Source of the DNA: Grammothele lineata
Taxonomy: Eukaryota > Basidiomycota > Agaricomycetes > Polyporales > Polyporaceae
Assembly (NCBI GenBank): GCA_002150815.3
Contig: NDFF03000070.1
Location: 62,001-126,000, forward strand
Direction: 5' to 3'
DNA length: 64,000 bases
In this document: piece after piece, positions 24,538 through 36,236 of the stretch
How positions within the stretch are numbered: the stretch's first letter is position 1
How the letters are laid out: each line of letters opens with the position of its first letter
Position numbers and translations under genes: made by a program
Notes under the pieces: model-generated
What the model saw: the letters and a program-made list of their open reading frames with translations, nothing else
Databases searched by the model: none
Told to the model about the DNA's origin: nothing

Positions 24538-24760
24538 GCTAGAGAGTAGCTGGCGATGTGCTGTAGCTGGCGATCCTTGGTGATGAGCTACACCCATTTA
24601 TACCCTCTCACTGAACTCTCAGTTACATGAAACGCCTGGATCGAGGAGCGAGCGTACCATAAGATGGTAGGCGGGCTCCACCTGCTAGCTAGCTGAGCAG
24701 TGCGCTCAATTCCATGTAAGTTACGGGAGATTCGAGCATGTGAGCCCAAAGGGTTCGGTC
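24538..24760 (-). promoter_or_regulatory. Conserved promoter of peptide P2
   Basis: Read on the minus strand: GGTATAAATGG (24594-24604, about 58 nt before ATG), CATCTTATGGTACG (24653-24666) and GCTCACATGC (24736-24745) followed by CCCGTAAC. The order and spacing are the same as at P1 and P3. Confidence 0.65.
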
Positions 24761-25383
24761 CAGAAGTTCGGTTGATAAACTGTCTCCGTCGATGTATCAC
24801 CTGCGCCCTCTCTTGTTTCGCTGACGGGTTTCGGGACCCACTTGGAGGTCTCGGACGGACTGTTGATTGCTAGGTCGAGTTGAAGTTCAAGCCACTCCAC
24901 TGAGAATAATGCGGCGAGTCGGACGTACAACGCTTTTCTCAAACACTGTGGGAGAATGATGAGAAAATTTAGTGATTGACTTAACCTTCGCTGGTGACGC
25001 TCCTAGACAAGGTAGTCCTTACACCAAGACTCGGAAGCTTGGGCAGCGGCACTACTAATGCGCGATCCAAGTTATGTAACAGAGACGCTGACACCATTAC
25101 GGCTTGGGAACAGGGCGCTAACTTCGGCTGCCCTGGGCGCGCCGGCTATGGAACACTCTTTCTTGAGTCCTTTGCGCACCATTAGCACATATGGGGCTGG
25201 CTTCGCAAACTTCTATCTGTCTCCTGCGCTCTTATGGCACTCGTTCTCCGCCCTCTTACTCTGATCATCCAGGGTAGCGTCTCCTGTATCTCGCCAGAAC
25301 GCCTTTCCCCCAACCTCACGGTGCATCACACCCACTGCCCAACATCCAGCCCGCTTGGATCGATTCGTACATCGAGTTGAACG

Positions 25384-26063
25384 ATGCACGTTCCGAAGCA
25401 AGCAACCTTTCTTCTGAGCGGAGCCACCATCTGCATTACGGTCCTCAACTTGCTGTCCTCTCGGGTACACCCCAAGAGTGAGCATCGTGCCGAGTGTATG
25501 TCCGGTCCCTTCAATCCTCTATAACGACCTACGCTTATCCCAGGTCTCGTCTAGCCCTCATCGGCGACAACTACCCCGAATTCTGGGATCTTCCTCCAAC
25601 GCCCCCAGTCGCGCTCTTTGCAGAAGACTCGATCCACTATTCCATTCTCGGCCCAGCTGCCCGCGAGGACTGGACGTCCTTCCCTCCCGGTGGGATCGCC
25701 CATGTTCACCTCGGTCCCAACCACCGCGCATTCTCCTTCAACATGCTGCACGAGCTGCATTGCTTGCGTATCATGCGCGCTGCGCTCGCCGGAGACCGTC
25801 GTCCTCAGATGGAGGGGCACTTCGTCCACTGTTTGGGGTGGCTTAGGCAGATGGCGTTATGTGCGCCGGATTTGACGCTTGAGCCAGTCGATGGGATGAA
25901 CTCTAGCGTAGGCGGGCGTGTGGATGGAAGGGTCGGAGCGGGAAACACGGGAACGAAATCTGCGGGTGCAGTACACGTGTGTGGGGACTGGAAGCAGGTG
26001 TATGACGCTATCGATGAGGACTACGAGGAGTGGAAGGGGAATATTGCAGGGATAGGAATGTGA
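25384..26063 (+). CDS. UstYa/DUF3328 family protein, A type, both HxxHC motifs intact (cassette 2)
   Basis: Exons 25384-25495 and 25555-26063 give 206 aa. An N-terminal hydrophobic segment (FLLSGATICITVLNLLSS, residues about 9-26) should anchor it in the secretory membrane. The DUF3328 signature is complete: first HxxHC in MLHELHCLRIMR, second in GHFVHCLGWLRQMALC, then the CGDWKQVYDAIDEDYEEW end. UstYa proteins act in ascomycete dikaritin pathways (ustiloxin, asperipin and others) in oxidative modification or cyclisation of secreted precursor peptides. The acceptor TCTAG at 25554 is chosen because the earlier CAG gives an in-frame stop; the cassette 3 copy has the same arrangement. It is followed 272 bp later by the B-type gene in the same direction. 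Confidence 0.88.
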
Positions 26064-26335
26064 GTCCGTCGTTGAGAGTTTTGTCGAAAGTTGTCGAATA
26101 TCACTACGTAGTTCTCGAGACCTAACATTAAAACTTCTCAGGCTGTTCTGACCACGCTCTCCTACCATATTTGTTGCGAACGGGGCGCTGAGCATGACGC
26201 TATTCCGCGACATCCGACTTCTAGATAGATAATCTGAGGTTCGTCTTCCTTTCGCAACAAGGTTCAAAGACTCACCTATTAATCACAGTGGACTTCCAAT
26301 GCCGCCTGTCCCCCCGCGACCACCGAGACATCCCC

Positions 26336-26981
26336 ATGGCACGCCGCTCTCTCATCATCTTCGCAGCGGGCGCTGTGACAGTACTCCTCGCACTCCTCCT
26401 CCGGTTCCCAAACGAGCGACCCAACTGCTTCCGGCGTCGTGGGTTTTTGTGCCCTCTTCTCGTCTTACAGCATGATGCTAACGCCAAATCATTTAGAACT
26501 CATCCATGCCGGTGCGGCGCCCCACTTGCTGTGGGACATCGGGCCTCTCGAGGAAGTCGCCATGTACCGAGAGCAGTCGGTCCATTACCAGCTCAACGGG
26601 ACCGACGCCGACGCGCAATGGGCTGCTCTCGTCCCACCGAATGGCGGGCTTGTCTTTGTAGACGACGATGACGGCAGCGCTAGTGGCCAGCACCAACCGG
26701 TGGCTTACATGGTGTCGATGTTCCGGCAGCTACGCTGTCTCAACGTCATCAGACAGACGTACGCGCGCAAGGAGGACCCGAGCGGCGCTGCGACGAGCTG
26801 CCTCAACTACCTCCGGCAGATGGTGTTGTGCCGTCGGAGCACGGCGCTGTCGCCGCTGGTAGCGGATAGTGGACCGCATAGCGTGAAGTGGGGAAAGAAG
26901 ATGCGATGTGCAGACTGGAGGCAGGTGTATGCTTCCCATGCTGTCAACGCCGTCGCAGTGTGTTCGAACGGGGGCCGATAG
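26336..26981 (+). CDS. UstYa/DUF3328-like protein, B type, motif histidines replaced (cassette 2)
   Basis: Exons 26336-26438 and 26497-26981 give 195 aa. An N-terminal anchor (SLIIFAAGAVTVLLALLL) precedes a DUF3328-like body: IHAGAAPHLLWDIGPLEEVAMYREQ, then MVSMFRQLRCLNVIRQ and ATSCLNYLRQMVLC, then MRCADWRQVYA. Aligned with the A type, HELHC is RQLRC and HFVHC is AATSC, so all four motif His are lost while the Cys residues stay. The intron has a CTAAC branch site and ends TTTAG; using the earlier CAG would break the frame. A consensus donor (GTAAGT) directly follows the stop. It is probably a non-catalytic or differently catalytic partner of the A-type protein. Confidence 0.82.
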
Positions 26982-28023
26982 GTAAGTTCGATATTTGCGT
27001 GAAATCTACGTGCCCATACAGTATACTTGACATACTGATTTCGAGAATCAAAGTGTCTGCAGAAGAGCCGGACGGGGTTCGTCGAAGTGAATGTACTATT
27101 GTCGTGTCCGATGTCGGAAGTTTGTGATTCGCATGATCGATCCGTGCAACAGGGATGGAAGTGCTCTCTTCGAACCTCTCTCATGACTGCGTGGCGGCAC
27201 CTTTCGTGTCCTCTCTTATTCCGCCTTCTGTCGGACGCCGGGAATAGCACTGACCGATTCCACGAACACGTCTAGCAAGTTCCTTATGATCCTAGACATC
27301 ACCGCGTGTCACCCGGTCACCGTCAGTTTCCCAGGACATTGCTTCCATTGCTCTTCAAGGGGAGAGTAAGCTCGAAGTGTCTGGGATACGTCTATGTATG
27401 AACACATGTGAGCAGCCGCCCTCTTGCATGGATCACTCAGCTTTTGTAATGATAAAACAGGGCGGGGCGGGGGTTTCAATAATAGGACTTATCGCGCCGC
27501 GATCTCGGTCAGTCCGAGTCTTCCAGCTTCAGGACCTCAGAAGCCACCAGTGGTGCACAGGCAACGCGGCGCCCTTCAACGTAATTACGACAACTCTTTC
27601 TCGTGATACGAAGGACCGGCTTTAGTTCGACGGCGATTCCACTCGGATCTCGCTCTGGATTCGGTGACACACGACGCCGAAATACCATAAAAGGCATGTC
27701 TATTCACGACTCTCAGTTAACCTATTGGGGGATGGTATGGAGCGCCTTCTTCCTATACGTCGTAGAAACGAATCCGATTCCGGATCGGAGACCTAACTGT
27801 TTACCGGATCAGCTTCCCCGGGCGGCTTGCTCCGTCATGGGGTCTCACTGGTCTGAAGACCTCCCATGAGCCTCTGGTAGCGCGAGCATTCGCTCAGAAC
27901 TAGGGTAGCCAGAGAGGGTGGACGCTCCCCCCCTCCCTCACCTAGGCTTTATCCTCCTCCTTGGTCAGAGATCTGTTGGCGCTTTCTCTATTCACTGGCT
28001 TTCGCGACTTTGTTTCAGGCCCC
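26982..28023. other. Gene-free interval after cassette 2
   Basis: No gene, tRNA or clear repeat is supported over about 1 kb. Short ORFs here lack family features. Confidence 0.4.
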
Positions 28024-29048
28024 ATGTCGAACTACACTAGAATACCGTCTTCCATCGATGCCGCCCCAGGACAAGATCAGAGCTGCCCACAATGCGGCTC
28101 ACCTCTCAATGCCAGCAAGGAGTGGGGTACGTCGTCACATTGCGCCAACGAAACCGAGTATCTCACTAGTCCCATATTACCTACCTCGTCCAATTTGTAG
28201 ACGACTCCGACGCACCCAACGCAGGATACTCCCCAGGAAAGGTTCTGGCGAAGCATTGGTCGCTCGTCGTCGTCATTCTTTGCACTTGCATCAACGTTGC
28301 CCTTTTCGTTACCAGTCACATCCCCCCTTCTACTCCGACCCCTCTCAACAAGCTCAAGTTCGCCAGCCCCTACATCGGGCTCGACCGGGTCTATCGCGAT
28401 CCGACGACCCCGCCTCCCCCTCCTATCATAAACTTCCCGACAACAGTCGTGCATGTGAACCAGTCTCGTCCAGCAGCGCCCTACATCCCCGACGCACCGG
28501 CGCGGATGACGCGCTTCGGGCAGCTGTACCCCGAGGAATATCATGTCTTCGTTGCTCCTGAGGTGCGTACGCAGTCCCCTTGGCAAGTCGTGTTGCCTTA
28601 TGTATCTGATACGCGTGCGCGTGCCCTACAGGATACGATGTTCATCCAATTCTTTGCGGGTGACTATGGCATGGAGCGTTGTTCATTCGAGTTGCGAGTC
28701 CCCACGACCACCCCAGCAACGGACCCCAACCCTGACTCTGAGCCCGATGCCACCATGCCGTCTGTGTCCGTCGGCGCGAGCACGAAGATCGAAGTGTGGC
28801 GCGCGCACACCCCTGACGGCGGAGCCTTGGTCGCACACGAGTTCACATGGGCGACGCGGCCTGCGCGCGGTGAGTTGCTCGCGACGTGGGACGTTGCGCC
28901 TAACGCGACATTTGCAACGCGCGAGTTCGAGTGCCGTTCGCTCGAATTCCAAACGTTCGAGATCGTATGTGCTCCTGGCCCGGGAAGAGAAGGATGTCTG
29001 GTGGATATGTGGCCGCAGACGCGGTACACGCCCGACATAGGTGTGTAG
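28024..29048 (+). CDS. Type II membrane protein of an uncharacterised basidiomycete family
   Basis: Exons 28024-28126, 28201-28562 and 28632-29048 give 293 aa. The cytoplasmic N-terminus carries CPQCG. One transmembrane helix follows (HWSLVVVILCTCINVALFVT, about residues 58-77). The rest is a lumenal or extracellular domain: FASPYIGLDRVYRD, INFPTTVVHVNQS, TRFGQLYPEEYHVFV, FIQFFAGDYGMERCSFELRV and a Cys-containing end. The pattern YIxLDxVY..FGxxYPxD..DYxMExC is familiar from many agaricomycete hypothetical proteins, sometimes annotated as But2-like. I cannot assign a function. It lies between the two complete peptide/UstYa cassettes but has no paralogue by the others. Confidence 0.8.
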
Positions 29049-29876
29049 TTGTAGAACGGCGCTGCATAGTCTCTGTCTGATCTCGTGTTATCTCACAGGC
29101 GTTTGGCTCAAGCAGAGTTCTTCTATTTGAATGTCCGCGTTCAAGTACGGGGACTGCTCCGAAGGTGATCCTCTTGACTCATTTCGCCCTCGTAGGATCG
29201 GTCTGTGGAAGCAGTGTGTGGGAGCTCCCAACCTATTGCGGAAGGCAAGGAACAAGTTGGTGCTCGGCCTGGGTGGTGGAATGTGCACTCGTTGCGGGAA
29301 AGCCGGAGGTCAACGTTGTGGGTCCGGAGAAGAGCCTACACACTTGTATTTTTGAGTCAGCTGGTTGGATGTTCCCGCGGAGGGGCCGACATGCGACAGG
29401 GTCATTCGACATTGATGGCAACTTTGGGCCGGTGAACGAGACAGGAGTAAGTGTGTAGTACACTTGGAAGCCCATTTGTCAGGAATGCGACATTTCTCAG
29501 GCTCATTTGTTTGGGTCAGGCGTGGTCAGGCGGCGAAACTTATGTTTTATGTTGTAACGGGCCTCAAAGCTTCGTAACAATGTCTATTCATATGCCGGGG
29601 AGTGTCAGTGTGAACATAAAGAGTTGCTAAACGTGGGTAGACACCGCCGGCGTCAGCCAATCTCGTCGCCGGACTGAGGGCAGGACCGACGTCATCTGGC
29701 GCGCGTAGCGATCGACGCGACCACGACGACATGACCAGCCGCTTCCTCTCTGGACAGTCAGCCTCCGGGCTCCGGCTCTCTACATATACATGCGCTTTCC
29801 CCCCACCGCAGCTCAACAACGTTTTATCACACGCCTTCGCACCCACGTCCGCTCTTCTGTCACTCGAACGCGCACC
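29049..29876. other. Intergenic region before DUF4336 gene
   Basis: No supported gene. A CTACATATACATG stretch near 29780-29792, about 90 nt before the DUF4336 ATG, may serve as a TATA-like element. Confidence 0.4.
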
Positions 29877-31126
29877 ATGACGACCATGTCTAATACCGCC
29901 ATCCGCGAGGTCAGTATACCTCTGTTGTAGGAGGGAGCATCGTTCACATATCGTGTGCAGGTTGCGAAGGACGTATGGACGTTTTCTTGGTGAGTACTGA
30001 GCTCTGTGGATGTCTCTCTCGAGGCTGGGAAGGGTTGCCGACCGGTATGTCACAGCCCCTTTTCGCGATTCAACCTCTTCCCTGTTGGCGGCCGCTCTAC
30101 CGCCATCAAGTTGAGCAACGGAGATGTATGGGTTCTCGCATCAACACCCCTCGACGAGCCCACTAAGACCAAACTCGGGGAGCTCGGACCCGTTAAGTGC
30201 GTAGCAGGCGTAGTGATACCGGTCGGGAAGGCACTGAGATTCGGGCAGATACATCGTCGGAGCTGATGCAGTACACCATTTATTCCTTGGTAAGTGTCGT
30301 ATTTTTGTCCTTGCTTTGGCAAAGTTTGAAGGTACCCATACATTGTTGGCGCATAGGCCAGTTCAAGAAGGAGTATCCGGACGCGAAGTTGATTGCAGTT
30401 GAGGAGGCCATCCAGAAGAAGAAGAAAGAGGGTCTCACGTTTGACGGTTGTACGTAGCGGGTTTTTGGGACACTTTCACACATCATTGAGGAGCTCGCAC
30501 AGCTTGGGGAAAGGATCCAGAGGGGACGAAGTATGGCTTTGAGGATGATGTCAGTCCTCTCCTAGCCTCAAGCGTGTAAGCGATGCTGACAATGTCTTGA
30601 ACTAACAGGTCCAGCACTGGTACGTTCATTTGAATACGAAGAAGCTAGAACATTTGCGCTGAATACGTATCCAGCTACTTCTCAGGCTTCAAAAACAAGG
30701 ACGTTGCTTTCTTCCACCCGGCATCCAAGACGCTTGTTGAAGCCGACTTACTCTTCAACCTTCCCGCCACCGAGCAGTACTCGATGACCGGCTCGTCAGG
30801 AAAGTTTCCGTTCTTCAGCAATCTCAACCCCTATATGGGCATCCACAAGCGTTTTGCGTGGACGCTAGGCATGGACAGAGAGTGCGTTTCCCCGAACCCC
30901 ATACCTCAATCCCGTGCTCATCCATGTGTCTACCAGAGCAATGAAGCGCGACGTGAAGACGGTGGACAGCTGGGACTTCGACAGGATCATTCCTTGTCAC
31001 GGGGTAAGAGTCCATCCTTCTCTGGCGCGTATCGAGTGCATTTACGCCGCGTGTTGCTCACAGGATGTGATTGAGAAGGACGGCAAGGCTGCATGGAGGG
31101 AGGCATACAAGTGGTATTTCGACTGA
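29877..31126 (+). CDS. DUF4336 protein (metallo-beta-lactamase-like fold)
   Basis: Ten short exons (29877-29909, 29961-29989, 30056-30196, 30249-30289, 30357-30449, 30503-30549, 30609-30619, 30675-30881, 30937-31003, 31064-31126) give 243 aa in one frame. One of them is only 11 nt. Landmarks of the family are NLFPVGGRSTAIKLSNGDVWV, LASTPLDEPTKTKLGELGP, YIVGADAVHHLFLGQFKKEYP and RIIPCHGDVIEKDGKAAWRE. The family resembles metallo-beta-lactamases, with a GADxxHH-like segment where metal ligands could lie. No signal peptide is present, so it is probably cytosolic. The reaction is unknown. The high intron density is normal for this lineage. Confidence 0.85.
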
Positions 31127-31513
31127 ATGCCGTTCCCCTCTATTCGTTCATGATACTTTGGCGATGATATGAATCATTGATCGTTGTAGACCCGCGCATG
31201 TCAGGTACTGCTCCTATATCTTCCAGCATTCCTCATCTCGCTTGTGAGGACGCTCTCTTGGTTTACTATCATATGACTTGGGGCACCGGCGTTATATCGC
31301 ATTCAGGACTAGAGGCCTCGCCTGAGCCATGTTGGAACCACGGAGCTTCTGTGCCGGACGGAAAGCAGCCAGTCTCAAGCAGCAATATCGTGCGGCGCGC
31401 GCGAGGCTTCTTGACGTCGCGAACATATATTCGCCCCCCGCGAGCCCGGAACCGCGAGTGACTCTTCGCTCTTCCTCTGGCTAACACATCCTCTTGCCAG
31501 TTCATCCTACAAC

Positions 31514-34342
31514 ATGCCCCAGTGCGCGACTTGTGGCAAGACGCTTCGGAACGAGGCTGGCCTCCTCCAGCACTGCAGGGACAAACTGCACCCGTACGTC
31601 GCCCCCAGCGCTACCTCAACGCCCAAATCCTCTACCCCCGCGCCCGCCGTGCGGGTAACGGTTCCACTCCTCTCAAGCACGGCAGCGGCCTCAGGTTCAA
31701 GCTCCTCGATCCGCCAGTCGACATCTTCCCCGTTCACTCCTCACCCCGCGGTTCCGCACCCACCGGCACCGCGGCCGTTCAAGTGCGCGCCGTGCGGGGT
31801 CGAGTTCTCATCTTCGGAGGCGCTCGCGCTGCACTTCAGGCACGTGGCATCACATCCCAAGTGCGGCGTGTGCGGCTCGGCGTTCGTCGATGCACGCCAG
31901 CTCGAGCTGCACACCGCCGCGCACCCCAAGTGCGTGCAGTGCGGGCTCGTCGTCGGCAACAGGGTTCTCCTTGATGAGGTGCGTGCGCGTCGCCTCCCCG
32001 CATCTACGCGTGTGCGAGTGCGAGGGATAAGTGTGTGGGCTGGGGGCTGACGGTGGGGTTCGGCGTGGGGCAGCACGTGCAAAGCATACACCCGCCCACC
32101 GTGCGGTGCGCGTGTGGTGGCCAGTACGTGCCTTCAGAACGCAAGAAGCACTTCCGCGAGTCGACTTCGCACCCGTCGTGTTTCGTGTGCGGGGATGGCT
32201 TTGCAGCGGAATTCGACCTCGAGCAGGTAACGTCGTATACCTACTCGCGTCCTCTGTACGCGTGCTAACGGCAAGGATGTGTCTAGCACATGTCTTCAGC
32301 CCATCTTGACGCGCGCTGCCGCCAGTGCAGTCGCCAGTTCAAGACGTCCGACGATCTGTTGAACCACTACGTTACCTCGCCTGCACACCCCCACTGCGCG
32401 CTCTGCGAGGTGGGGTTTATCGATGAGGATGCGTGCGAGAGAGTGGGTTCCTGCTCCTTTCTTTACCCCGGCCGTAATCTGATCACGAGTAGCACATGGA
32501 AACGAACCACCCGCGTCCGCCTCCGAGAATGCCCTCGCCCGTACCCGAGCGGACGGTTACGATGCCCGCACCGATAGTGATGCCTCTCGGAGACTCTGTG
32601 CGTTCAGTGACAGAGAGCACGAACTATGTGCGTGGCTGACATCCCTGAGTTTCAAGATCCTTGCTGCATCCATGGAATCCCAGTTCACCGCCCGCTCCAC
32701 GCTGTCCTCGCCGCTCGCGCAGGGCGACCACCCTCTGGCCAATGGCCTCTCTCCAGCCCTTGTGGTCACTGCTGTCGTGAATGGCATCGCCGACGATGAC
32801 GACGATGTAAGTTGCTCATCTTCGCGCTTATGCACCTGAGTACCCGTGCCGGCTCGATACGAGGCTGATCAATGTGCGGTGTCTAACAGACATACCAGAC
32901 CATCGAGGCGTCATCGCACGTCCAACGCGCCGTCTCGGAGCCTACCGTGCCCACACTCTCTTCCTCGATTGGTCAGTCCATCTACGAAGCCGTTCTCGCG
33001 CATCTCATCGCCCTCCGCGTAGGCTACGGTAGCGTCCTCGATGGCGAGCCGGGCGGCGCATGGCGCTCGCCCACTATTTCCGAGCGTTCGCTGGACTATG
33101 CGCAGTAAGCCTTCAATACTTATGGCGCCTCGAGCATTGAAGAGGACTCACAATTCGATTTGTGATCGGTAGTCTGCGCGGGCCCGCCCGCCATGCAGAC
33201 AGCGAGTCGACGATGTCGCTCCAATCCGCACCTTCGACCCTTTCTAGTCCCTCTCCGCCCTCAAGCCCATCTCCCTTACACCCGCGGCTCCAGCAACAGC
33301 AACAGCAACCGCCCCTACGCCATCAGACTGCATCTCCGGTACCGCCCAGTACGCCTGCGCGCCCCGCCGTCCCACGCGGCCCCGTACCCGCACCAATCTC
33401 CGTCCCGAACCCGCGCCCAGACTGGGTAGAGAGCGTCGTGAGCCAGGGCCCAAGCCGAAGTGCAAGTCGTGCTCCCTCCCGCGCCGCCCGCGAGCGCTCG
33501 CGCATCCCCTCTCCCGTGACAAGCACGCGCTCATTCTCCGCGCTCTCCGCGCACCTCGCGATGAGGCGCGACGCGAACGCGAGCGCGGATGCTCTGCTCG
33601 ACGGCACCGGGATGGCCGTCGTGCGCACTCACGGGACGGGCCCGTCAGTCAGCGAGCGTTCGTTCCCGAGCGAGGTCGCGGCTCCCAGCATGCGGCACTC
33701 GTCGGGCTTCACGTCCCCAGTCCCGTCCGTCTACGCGCCTCATGTGGTCCCCCGCTCGCGCACAGCCTCGCGCGCGGGCTCAGTCTCGTACGCGGCAGCG
33801 CTTCCTCTTCCCGCTTCAGCGGCGCTCTCGAGCCCCAGCCTGGGCCCCCGCTCTCAGACGCGCTCGGAGACGCGCTCGCGCTCGCGCACGAGCTACAGCT
33901 TGAGCGTGCACGAGCGCTCTCCACGCACCGCGACCGCCCCACCGACGCACGCCTGGGGAAACACCGCCGGGCACCCGTCCAGCTCAGACTCTGGCTCGGA
34001 CACGGAGGGAACCGTGCCCGCGGACGTCGCGACCCCGACCCCAAGGCCGAAGCCTTCAAAGATCGCAACAGCGGCGAAGGGGACGCCGCGTTCTTCCAAG
34101 GCTGGGCCTGCGTGGCACTGTAGGATCTGCAAGGAGGACCCGTGCGTGGCGCCCATGGCTGCGATGTGTGGGCACATCTTCTGCACGACGTGAGCACATC
34201 TACGTTCTTGGGAGTGCGTGGGGGACGCGCGCTGACGAGGCTGGGAATGGATAGGTGCATCGTACCGGAGTTGGTGAAGACTGGGAGCTGCCCAGTCTGC
34301 CGGAAGACGATTCTGCTTCGGCTTCAAGTTGATCCCGAGTGA
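31514..34342 (+). CDS. Large C2H2 zinc-finger plus C-terminal RING protein, copy 2
   Basis: Eight exons (31514-31978, 32074-32226, 32287-32442, 32493-32597, 32657-32806, 32899-33104, 33173-34189, 34255-34342) give 779 aa. The N-terminal half has a run of C2H2-like fingers (QCATCGKTLRNEAGLLQHC, FKCAPCGVEFSSSEALALHF, CGVCGSAFVDARQLELH, CRQCSRQFKTSDDLLNHY and others). The long middle is Ser/Pro/Arg-rich. The C-terminus is a RING: CRICKEDPCVAPMAAMCGHIFC, then C, then CPVCRK. The architecture equals copies 1 and 3 but is twice as long. It probably acts as an E3 ubiquitin ligase; targets are unknown. The junction at 32597/32657 was chosen because the donor TCT/GTGCGT and branch CTGAC keep frame. 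It is less certain than the others. Confidence 0.82.
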
Positions 34343-35340
34343 ATAACTAGAACGCAGGTTACTCCGGACGAGGTAAGCGACAAAGGAAGGTCTCAATACG
34401 CCTGGACGCTGAAATGTTCATGCAGGAATGTGCTCGTACATGCTTTCACCGATTATCATGAGTCTATGTTGTATGTCTAGCGTCATTGATATTTATGCGC
34501 TCCCCCGCGCGCTGAGTACTTCAACATTACAAGACGAGCCACTAACGAAATCGACTCCATCTCTTCCCCATCTCTGCATAGATGGGCGCTTGCATTTCAG
34601 ATGGACGCCAGATGATGTCAACTAAGTTTCATATTTACTAGAAATATGTGCTGAGCCGCGGTAAGATACAGTCATGTCATGCAGGATCCAGGCGCTTCAC
34701 ACTGTACCCCAATACTCTAACCGTCATACGGAGAGTGACGAATTCGTGCATAGAAATGCTGCCTACAGCATTGTGGCGTCGTTTGCCGCCGAGTCTAGTG
34801 TAGCAGCCGCGTAGAAGTGCTGCCGGCGTGATACATTAGTATCACTACCGCCGAGAAGTTTTCACGAATTTGAACAGGTGACGTTGACTCTGTTGAGAGA
34901 CGCTACTGTGCCCATGTACAGCCGCTGGTTTCTTAGCTCGCGAAGCTTAAAGACCTAGACTGACCCTGATCCTAGCTTGATTGATCAGTGGTAGATAGAA
35001 TAATAGCTGCCATTCCTAGATTTGATCACAGCAGAAGCTGAGTTACCCGTTGAAGATAAAGGCTCAACGCATCTGCGTTCGTGAACGTGTTCCGGAAACC
35101 TCAAAAATAGTCTTTCTCCGAAGAGAATAAGTCATGAGGAACAAGTAGAGGCTCGAAAGAGGATCCGCTCAAACCGAATGTGTTCCATGGAGACGTCATG
35201 CGAGATACAAATTTCTGACATCGGACATAGCGACATCACGTTGGCTTCGAAGAACTCCACCTCCGCTGCGAACAAGTCTTCATCTCGAAAACCTTCTATC
35301 AGCTACAGAGACGCAGTCATTACGCGATTACCAAACGTAC
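34343..35340. other. Gene-free interval between C2H2/RING copy 2 and cassette 3
   Basis: No gene is supported. A perfect 7-bp stem with 4-nt loop, GTGATAC-ATTA-GTATCAC, lies at 34828-34845, but nothing longer flanks it. Confidence 0.4.
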
Positions 35341-35980
35341 CTATAGACCCGCGTCCGAACAGGTCGTGCTGATAGCATAGGAAGCGTATACCTGCCTCCA
35401 GTCCACACATCGCATCGTCTTTCCCCACCTCACGTTGTGTGGGCCATCGCCTGATACGAACGGCGACAGAGCGGTACTCCGCCGGCACAGCACCATCTGC
35501 CGGAGATAGTTGAGGCAGCTCGTCGCAGCGCCGCTCGGGTCCTCGTTGCGGGCGTAGGTTTGCCTGATGACGTTAAGACAACGCAACTGCCGGAACATCG
35601 ACACCATGTACACCGCAGGTTGGTCGTGACCCTGGGCGCTGCGGTGGTCGTCGTCTACGAAGATGACCCCGCCGTTTGGTGGGACAAGCGCAGCCCATTG
35701 CGCGTCGGCGTCGGTCCCGTTGAGCTGGTAATGGACCGACTGCTCTCGGTACATGGCGACTTCCTCGAGAGGCCCAATGTCCCACAGTAAGTGGGGCGCC
35801 GCACCGGTATGGATGAGCTCTAAATGGTTCGGCGTTAGCATCCTGTAAGGCGAGAAGAGGGCGAAGAAACCTACGACGTCGGATGCAGCTGGGCCTCTCG
35901 GTTGGGGATCGGAGGAGGAGGAATGCAAGCAAGGCTATTACAGCACCTGCTGAAAAGATGACGAGAGAGCGGCGTGGCAT
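35341..35980 (-). CDS. UstYa/DUF3328-like protein, B type (cassette 3)
   Basis: Exons 35980-35875 and 35819-35341 give 194 aa. It is paralogous to the B-type gene at 26336 along its whole length: anchor SLVIFSAGAVIALLAFLLL, then IHTGAAPHLLWDIGPLEEVAM, MFRQLRCLNVIRQ, ATSCLNYLRQMVLC and MRCVDWRQVYA. Every motif His of the A type is again replaced, by the same residues. The intron has the same structure, with branch GCTAAC and acceptor TTTAG. Preservation of an open frame and of the altered motif in two copies argues that this variant is functional rather than decaying. It lies downstream of the A-type gene in the same direction. Confidence 0.83.
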
Positions 35981-36236
35981 GGGGTGTCTAGGTGACCAAG
36001 AGCGGTTGGGTGGTCCTGAAGGCCTACTCAGACAATTAATAGGCGAATCTTCGAACTTTGTCGTGAAAGAGAGACGGACCTCTTTTCATCTAGAAACCGA
36101 ACTAACTTCGTGCACAGCGCCCGGTTCAAACACGGCGGAAGGAGGGCACAGTCGAAGGTTTGAAGGTTAGGTCTCGTAAGCTATGTGATGATGCTCGATA
36201 GCTTCTGACATCGGCCTCAACGACGCATTCACATTC

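Noticed and set aside
26926..26979. Possible 34-nt intron near the 3' end of the B-type UstYa gene that would use the GTAAGT after the stop
   Set aside because: It would be shorter than any other intron in the window, and the donor-like GTGTATG codes for the conserved VY residues in the A type.
27377..27869. Several short ORFs after cassette 2
   Set aside because: No signal peptide, motif, splice consistency or homology to other parts of the window.
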